Origin: RGIG5612 sp045604025
GTDB taxonomy: Bacteria > Bacillota > Clostridia > Lachnospirales > Lachnospiraceae
DNA: 10,043 nucleotides
Direction of reading: 5' to 3'
Assembly (NCBI GenBank): GCA_045604025.1
Contig: JAZUNG010000068.1
Coordinates: 1 to 10,043, forward strand
Shown here: positions 6,828 to 10,043 of the stretch, in pieces
Numbering within the stretch: the stretch's first letter is position 1
Layout of the letters: every line of letters starts with the position of its first letter
Translations under genes and position numbers: made by a program
Notes under the pieces: model-generated
Told to the model about the DNA's origin: nothing
The model's database searches: none
What the model saw: only the letters and a program-made list of their open reading frames with translations

Positions 6828-7547
6828 TCAGTCGCTGTTTACAGGAAGAACTTCTGCAAAATATTCCCGCACTGTTTGATAAACATCTTCAAAGGCTGGT
6901 TTAGAGATACCCCCGTCAAACCGGAACTTATTATAGGCATACCGAAGTTCATCGATCTTGTTTAAAAAATAGTCAAATGATCCGAGGGCTCTTCCGTTAT
7001 CTTTCACTGCCTGAAGGACTTCCTGCCAGTTGGGCGTGTACACCTGTGCCGTGTAATATAAATCGATCAGGTCTTTTATCCTTCTGAAAATCTTTTCACT
7101 GGATACGACAGACAGTTTATCCGCCAGCATTGGCAACAGTGCTGAACCCCGGAACCGTATTTCTGCGACTTCATAGATTCTTGTCTCTACTAAAGGACGG
7201 TTCACATCAATATCCATGGTAAACAAGAATTCGCCGGAAGCTGGATCGGATAATTCAAAACCTGCCGAACGACCTTCGCCGTACATCCTGTATAGCTTGA
7301 CAATCAGATCAATGCTGCTGTTTCGGAGAGCTTTCTGAATAGATTGCTCCATCTGTTCTCCAGAAGGCCATTCATCTGAATACCAGTTTGCGTCAATATC
7401 AACTGTATGACGGGTGTCATCAATGAATCCTGCTTCCATCAGACAAGCCTTCAGGACCATAGAACCTTTGAAGCTGATCGGGATTCCGCTTTCATATATA
7501 GCTTTCATGACAGTGTACATCAGTTGTTCTTCTGCTGAAATATTCAT
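6828..7547 (-). CDS. AbiEii/AbiGii-family nucleotidyltransferase toxin
   Basis: This is a 239-aa protein with the minimal nucleotidyltransferase signature of AbiEii toxins: FKGSMVLKACL (26-36, the G-S motif) and TVDIDANW (48-55, the D50-x-D52 metal-binding pair), a later MDIDV (111-115, candidate third carboxylate), LADK (141-144) and RRIKDLIDLYY (155-165). Known AbiEii enzymes add nucleotides to tRNA 3' ends or similar RNA and stop translation; the target here is unknown. The length is at the short end for the family, but the catalytic motifs are intact. The ATG (7547-7545) follows the antitoxin stop by nine bases, with an AAGGGG ribosome binding site overlapping that stop, so the two form one operon. 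The pairing with an XRE-type rather than an AbiEi winged-helix antitoxin is noteworthy. Confidence 0.88.
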   Translation of the reverse strand: MNISAEEQLMYTVMKAIYESGIPISFKGSMVLKACLMEAGFIDDTRHTVDIDANWYSDEWPSGEQMEQSIQKALRNSSIDLIVKLYRMYGEGRSAGFELSDPASGEFLFTMDIDVNRPLVETRIYEVAEIRFRGSALLPMLADKLSVVSSEKIFRRIKDLIDLYYTAQVYTPNWQEVLQAVKDNGRALGSFDYFLNKIDELRYAYNKFRFDGGISKPAFEDVYQTVREYFAEVLPVNSD

Positions 7548-7556
7548 GCCTGCCCC

Positions 7557-8207
7557 TTAGCTGTCGTAATAGAACTTGGCGTCCTGCACCAGTTTTTCAA
7601 ACGCTTCCTGGTATTCCGGAGTTACAGAAAGTCCCTCAAAGCTCTCTCCGTTGGAGAAATAATAGTGACTGACAGCTTCAGTTATTCCCTGCATATCCAG
7701 GATAGATTCATTGGCAAGTGCATCCGATATCGTTCGGTTCAGATCAGTGAATCTCAGGCCGTTCTTTTCAAGAATACAGAGGGGACTTACAGTCCTTCCC
7801 AGCACAGCTACACCGTTAAAACGATCCAGTGACTCATCACCGTATACCCACACAATATATTCATCATTTCGTCCACCAAATCTGCCCTGGCACATCAGAG
7901 CCTGATCAAGGGCAAAAACAACATTTTCCCCTAAACATTCCTGGACAGCTTTCAGCCACGAAAGAGAGCCGATGTAATTCTCTCTCCGTGGAAGGTTGAT
8001 CTTCTTTGAATCATACTTCGGCAGGACAGACGTTCTTCTGTTGATCAGATCTTCCTTTACCTGACGTTCCAAGAGATTCATGACGTATTCAGGAGGCCTG
8101 CGAACTCCGGTCTCCCAGTTCTGAATCGTTCTAAAGGGAATATGATAGCGCTCAGCAAATTCAGTTTGGGTGTCTCCCAATTCTACCCTCATTTCACGTA
8201 TATCCAT
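7557..8207 (-). CDS. XRE-family helix-turn-helix antitoxin/regulator
   Basis: This encodes 216 residues from the ATG at 8207-8205, chosen because CAAGGAGGAGTG sits just upstream; the frame extends to 8237 but without a ribosome binding site and across the promoter. Residues 1-45 are a helix-turn-helix (GDTQTEFAERYHIPFRTIQ, then NWETGVRRPPEYV), a Cro/XRE-type fold. The C-terminal 150 residues are an unrecognised domain (YIGSLSWLKAVQECLG, FGGRNDEYIVWVYGDESLD, NRTISDALANESILDMQGI) that may neutralise the toxin. The gene directly precedes the AbiEii-type toxin. A palindrome between its -35 and -10 suggests autorepression. The first-gene position and DNA-binding domain support an antitoxin role; the toxin-binding function is inferred from context. 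Confidence 0.85.
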   Translation of the reverse strand: MDIREMRVELGDTQTEFAERYHIPFRTIQNWETGVRRPPEYVMNLLERQVKEDLINRRTSVLPKYDSKKINLPRRENYIGSLSWLKAVQECLGENVVFALDQALMCQGRFGGRNDEYIVWVYGDESLDRFNGVAVLGRTVSPLCILEKNGLRFTDLNRTISDALANESILDMQGITEAVSHYYFSNGESFEGLSVTPEYQEAFEKLVQDAKFYYDS

Positions 8208-8228
8208 GATCACTCCTCCTTGCCTATT

Positions 8229-8257
8229 ATCATGCACTCAATGAGTGTATTTGTCAA
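8229..8257 (-). promoter_or_regulatory. Antitoxin-toxin promoter with internal operator palindrome
   Basis: On the minus strand TTGACA (8257-8252) is a perfect -35, followed after 17 bases by CATGAT (8234-8229); GATAAT at 8231-8226 is an alternative -10. The spacer contains CACTCA-A-TGAGTG (8235-8247, plus strand), a perfect palindrome with 6-bp arms. A repressor bound there would block RNA polymerase, as expected for autoregulation by the XRE protein. The -35 overlaps the stop codon of the AbrB-type gene (8256-8254), so the toxin operon can be transcribed independently of it. Confidence 0.68.
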
Positions 8258-8538
8258 GAAACTATTCCTGAAACTTCCTTCCTGCGGGAATTGGTGATCC
8301 ATTCTTCTATATCTTCTTCAGAAAACAGTCCTGATTGGCCAGCAGCACCTTTCATCTGTTGTTGAAACAACTGCAAAGCATATACAGCTGAATTAACGAC
8401 ACGCACGCTGTCGTTTTCAACAATAAAAGTTACTCTGTCACTTGTGTTTATTCCTAAAGCTGTACGAGCTTTCTTGGGAATTGTAACCTGGCCTTTGGAC
8501 ATAACACGTGCATCATCCACAAATACTGTACTTGACAT
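8254..8538 (-). CDS. AbrB/MazE/SpoVT-family DNA-binding protein
   Basis: This gene encodes 94 residues from the ATG at 8538-8536, which has TTTGGAGGT eight bases upstream; a TTG at 8556 is in frame but lies before that ribosome binding site. Residues 10-49 (ARVMSKGQVTIPKKAR, then LGINTSDRVTFIVENDSVRVVN) are a textbook swapped-hairpin AbrB/MazE domain. The tail ALQLFQQQMKGAAGQ...LFSEEDIEEWI resembles the toxin-binding C-terminus of clostridial MazE-like antitoxins that pair with PIN toxins. No PIN-domain toxin follows: the next gene is the XRE antitoxin. It is therefore an orphan antitoxin, or a regulator recruited to the islet. Repeated AGTAGGAA motifs in its leader suggest autorepression. 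Its stop overlaps the -35 of the next promoter. Confidence 0.85.
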   Translation of the reverse strand: MSSTVFVDDARVMSKGQVTIPKKARTALGINTSDRVTFIVENDSVRVVNSAVYALQLFQQQMKGAAGQSGLFSEEDIEEWITNSRRKEVSGIVS

Positions 8539-8557
8539 AATAATACCTCCAAACAAA

Positions 8558-8583
8558 AGTAGGAAAGTAGGAAATTCCTACTT
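8558..8583. promoter_or_regulatory. Probable AbrB-type operator (three AGTAGGAA half-sites)
   Basis: AGTAGGAA occurs twice in tandem (8558-8565 and 8566-8573) and once inverted (TTCCTACT, 8575-8582). The last two form AAGTAGGAA-A-TTCCTACTT, 9-bp arms around one base. The cluster lies between a candidate -10 (TATGAT, 8596-8591) and the ribosome binding site of the AbrB-type gene, the usual position of an autoregulatory operator. With a larger loop the arms could also form a weak terminator for the upstream nucleotidyltransferase gene. Confidence 0.6.
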
Positions 8584-8590
8584 GAATGGC

Positions 8591-8596
8591 ATCATA
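8591..8596 (-). promoter_or_regulatory. Candidate -10 element for the AbrB-type gene
   Basis: TATGAT on the minus strand lies about 53 bases before the ATG and directly upstream of the operator-like repeats. No convincing -35 is seen at the expected distance, so the promoter is weak, activated, or wrongly placed by me. Confidence 0.3.
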
Positions 8597-8618
8597 GTTA
8601 ATGTGTTCGTACAAGTAT

Positions 8619-9950
8619 TTATTTGATGATTCCGTATAGTTTGAACAACTCCAGGCGGCTGCGGCCGAGACGGATGGACTCGGCTGTACCGGAATTAATA
8701 ATAGTATTCTTGGCCGCAGTGGACGCTTGAGAAGCATATGCTCTTGATTTGTTATTACGTCTGGAATGTTTACTGAGCCTGGCTGAAATGCGCTCCTTCA
8801 GATAACCGAAGACGCGCTGACACCACGCAACAGGAAGAAGGATCGGAGCCTTCCTCAGGTATGGGAATCGGCCGGACATCTTGTCCAGCGGGAGGAAGAC
8901 AGTATGGAAGATCGACGATAATGTCGATATGGATCTCTGGGAAATATTGTTATCACGCTGCTTTGCTGCATGCAGGGTCAGATTGCTGGAATGGAGCCTC
9001 GCAATAGATGATGCTCCATAAAGCCCGCCATCCATGATGTCATGAAGGAGTGGTTCTTCGTCGATCTGCATGCAGTCCCAGCTGTCTATATATGCCTGTA
9101 GATGGTTCTCAGGCAGCAGATATGTCAGTCCAATCTTGTAGACAGCCCTGGTAAAATCCATGGCATGCATCCGTTCCAGCTCGGCAGAGACAACCGACCA
9201 GTCAATCTCCTGTCTGTAGTGTTCAGAAAAAAGGATTATATCACAGACCTGGCGGATGCCGAACCCGCTGTACAGGAAGTGTTTCAGGGCATGCAGAATG
9301 AGATATATCAGATGATCTGTTTGCGCCAGGGTAGATATTTCTGTGTTGTAGATATTCTGGGTGATACTGCGTTCGCGTGCTCCCTGAAAGCAGCTGTTAA
9401 AATCCGAAAATGCTTCTGTATCTGTTAGAAACGGCGTCTTATGGACCTCGATATACAGATGCATTTCCTTGCTCTCGTAAGACACTTCATCTTCAGAGAG
9501 TAGGTCAGCAGACGGACTAACTGGTGTCAGTCCGTATTTCAGAAATGCCTCGTGATATTGAGGAAAATCAGTCGGGTCGATCAGGATATCTTCGTCCGTT
9601 GAAGTCCTGTGTTCAGGCTGCGGATAGATGTCCCGTAAAACAATCCCCTTCATCACGACCGGATGGAGATCACGATCAGAAAGGTATTCATATAGCAACA
9701 GGAAATCTGCGCTTTTCTGCGCCTGGAATACAGTCTTTTTCTGTGCCTGCACAACAAAAAATGAACCTATGTTATGTATTTGATCCAGCTTCCATACAGC
9801 CCTGATGACCATAGGTATGACATCATGTATATTTGCAAGCCGGATCATTTTCTGCCAGGTTTGCTTGTCAGGTTTTGCTGCCAAATGCAGATCAGTGTCC
9901 GTGATGGCATTCCGTAGTAGTTCCAAAAGTAGAAGTTCAGGTTGGTCCAT
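8619..9950 (-). CDS. Nucleotidyltransferase family protein (PF14907-like), complete
   Basis: This is a 443-aa protein with an ATG at 9950-9948. An N-terminal helical region (1-95) leads to HPVVMKGIVLRDIYPQP (96-112) and S117-T-D119-E-D121, the nucleotidyltransferase core, followed by a third acidic strand (HLYIEVHK, 164-171) and a helical half (HLIYLILHALKHFLY). It is a paralogue of the partial protein at 1-431. The basic C-terminal tail (SKHSRRNNKSR) ends in LELFKLYGIIK. Its substrate is unknown; relatives accompany RiPP or HPr-rel-A type gene sets. It starts three bases after the stop of an upstream acidic protein, so translation is probably coupled. Its last codons are one copy of a 25-bp direct repeat, suggesting the neighbouring toxin-antitoxin islet inserted at its 3' end and changed the terminal residue from Arg to Lys. 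Confidence 0.88.
   Translation of the reverse strand: MDQPELLLLELLRNAITDTDLHLAAKPDKQTWQKMIRLANIHDVIPMVIRAVWKLDQIHNIGSFFVVQAQKKTVFQAQKSADFLLLYEYLSDRDLHPVVMKGIVLRDIYPQPEHRTSTDEDILIDPTDFPQYHEAFLKYGLTPVSPSADLLSEDEVSYESKEMHLYIEVHKTPFLTDTEAFSDFNSCFQGARERSITQNIYNTEISTLAQTDHLIYLILHALKHFLYSGFGIRQVCDIILFSEHYRQEIDWSVVSAELERMHAMDFTRAVYKIGLTYLLPENHLQAYIDSWDCMQIDEEPLLHDIMDGGLYGASSIARLHSSNLTLHAAKQRDNNISQRSISTLSSIFHTVFLPLDKMSGRFPYLRKAPILLPVAWCQRVFGYLKERISARLSKHSRRNNKSRAYASQASTAAKNTIINSGTAESIRLGRSRLELFKLYGIIK
8626..8650 (-). repeat. 25-bp direct repeat, proximal copy (att-like) within nucleotidyltransferase 3' end
   Basis: This copy is identical to 6592-6616, same orientation. It encodes LFKLYGII of the nucleotidyltransferase and is followed by AAA TAA, whereas the other copy is followed by codons for Arg and a TGA stop. 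Confidence 0.85.
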
Positions 9951-9953
9951 TCC

Positions 9954-10043
9954 CTAAAAACCTGCTCCTTCCTGACCTTCTGGAATAATGATTTCTATCT
10001 CCCCTTCATCATCCAGTATAGCAGCACCTTCTGATGCATGATT
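9954..10043 (-). CDS. C-terminal end of an unidentified acidic protein
   Basis: Only 29 residues and the TAG stop (9956-9954) lie in the window; the other two minus-strand frames contain stops. The sequence is strongly acidic (ILDDEGEIEIIIPEGQEGAGF). The stop is three bases before the nucleotidyltransferase ATG and in the same frame. The AAGGAG in its last codons is about 16 bases from that ATG, and AGGGA is much closer. By analogy with the left cassette the missing gene might be PqqD-like, but this tail does not show the PqqD ending, so I leave it unassigned. Confidence 0.55.
   Translation of the reverse strand, partial: NHASEGAAILDDEGEIEIIIPEGQEGAGF

Larger units (their letters stand above)
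6592..8650. mobile_element. Putative toxin-antitoxin islet bounded by 25-bp direct repeats
   Basis: A perfect 25-bp direct repeat occurs at 6592-6616 and 8626-8650. The right copy is the end of the 443-aa nucleotidyltransferase gene (codons for LFKLYGII). The left copy keeps the same codons and would run on as ATA CGC TGA. One unit (about 2.03 kb) carries the AbrB-type regulator, the XRE antitoxin, the AbiEii-type toxin and gene debris. Duplication at the 3' end of a gene with its coding sense restored is typical of site-specific integration. No integrase or transposase is present, so movement in trans, loss of the integrase, or homologous recombination are all possible. The repeat is visible; the mobility is inference. 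Confidence 0.5.

Noticed and set aside
1..10043. CRISPR array, tRNA, rRNA, integrase or insertion-sequence transposase
   Set aside because: No spaced repeats, cloverleaf, rRNA-like sequence or recombinase motif was seen on either strand.

Overview
The window looks like accessory DNA from a low-GC Gram-positive bacterium (Bacillota), most likely a gut Clostridia of the Lachnospiraceae/Ruminococcaceae type. The evidence is strong AGGAGG-type ribosome binding sites, an AbrB/MazE-type antitoxin of clostridial style, an HPr-kinase-like protein with the INGDKP and PWTGKEG motifs common in these bacteria, and a large InlB-like (Listeria-Bacteroides repeat) surface protein. This assignment is inference. 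Every gene I accept lies on the minus strand, so the genetic order runs from base 10043 down to base 1.

Right end (10043-8619): the C-terminus of an unknown acidic protein is followed three bases later by a complete 443-aa nucleotidyltransferase-fold protein (PF14907-like). Next comes a compact defence/addiction islet (8650-6592): an AbrB-type regulator with its own operator, an XRE-family antitoxin with a palindromic operator between its -35 and -10, an AbiEii-type nucleotidyltransferase toxin, and then overlapping debris of a DUF4143-type ATPase and a HEPN protein. A perfect 25-bp direct repeat bounds the islet. One copy is the last codons of the 443-aa gene and the other lies about 2.03 kb away, where the same codons would continue to an immediate alternative stop. 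The islet therefore seems to have been inserted at the 3' end of the nucleotidyltransferase gene, leaving the protein tail intact.

Middle (6591-2266): an intergenic stretch with a promoter-like element, a good ribosome binding site on a four-codon ORF and a nested inverted repeat leads into a giant surface protein gene. That gene is open to base 6300 but has no start codon or signal peptide there; the first ATG is at 5898. It appears to have lost its 5' end.

Left end (2265-1): a membrane-anchored acidic protein, a 97-aa acidic protein, an HPr-kinase-like protein, a PqqD-like protein and a second PF14907-like nucleotidyltransferase (cut by the window edge). The last three overlap (TAATG and ATGAATGA junctions) and form a tight cassette. 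HPrK-like plus PqqD-like plus nucleotidyltransferase recalls the uncharacterised HPr-rel-A gene set and the tailoring genes of some lasso-peptide clusters, but no precursor peptide, transglutaminase-like protease or asparagine-synthetase-like cyclase is visible. My working hypothesis is that the cassette modifies the surface protein or one of the two small acidic proteins upstream of it in the same direction.
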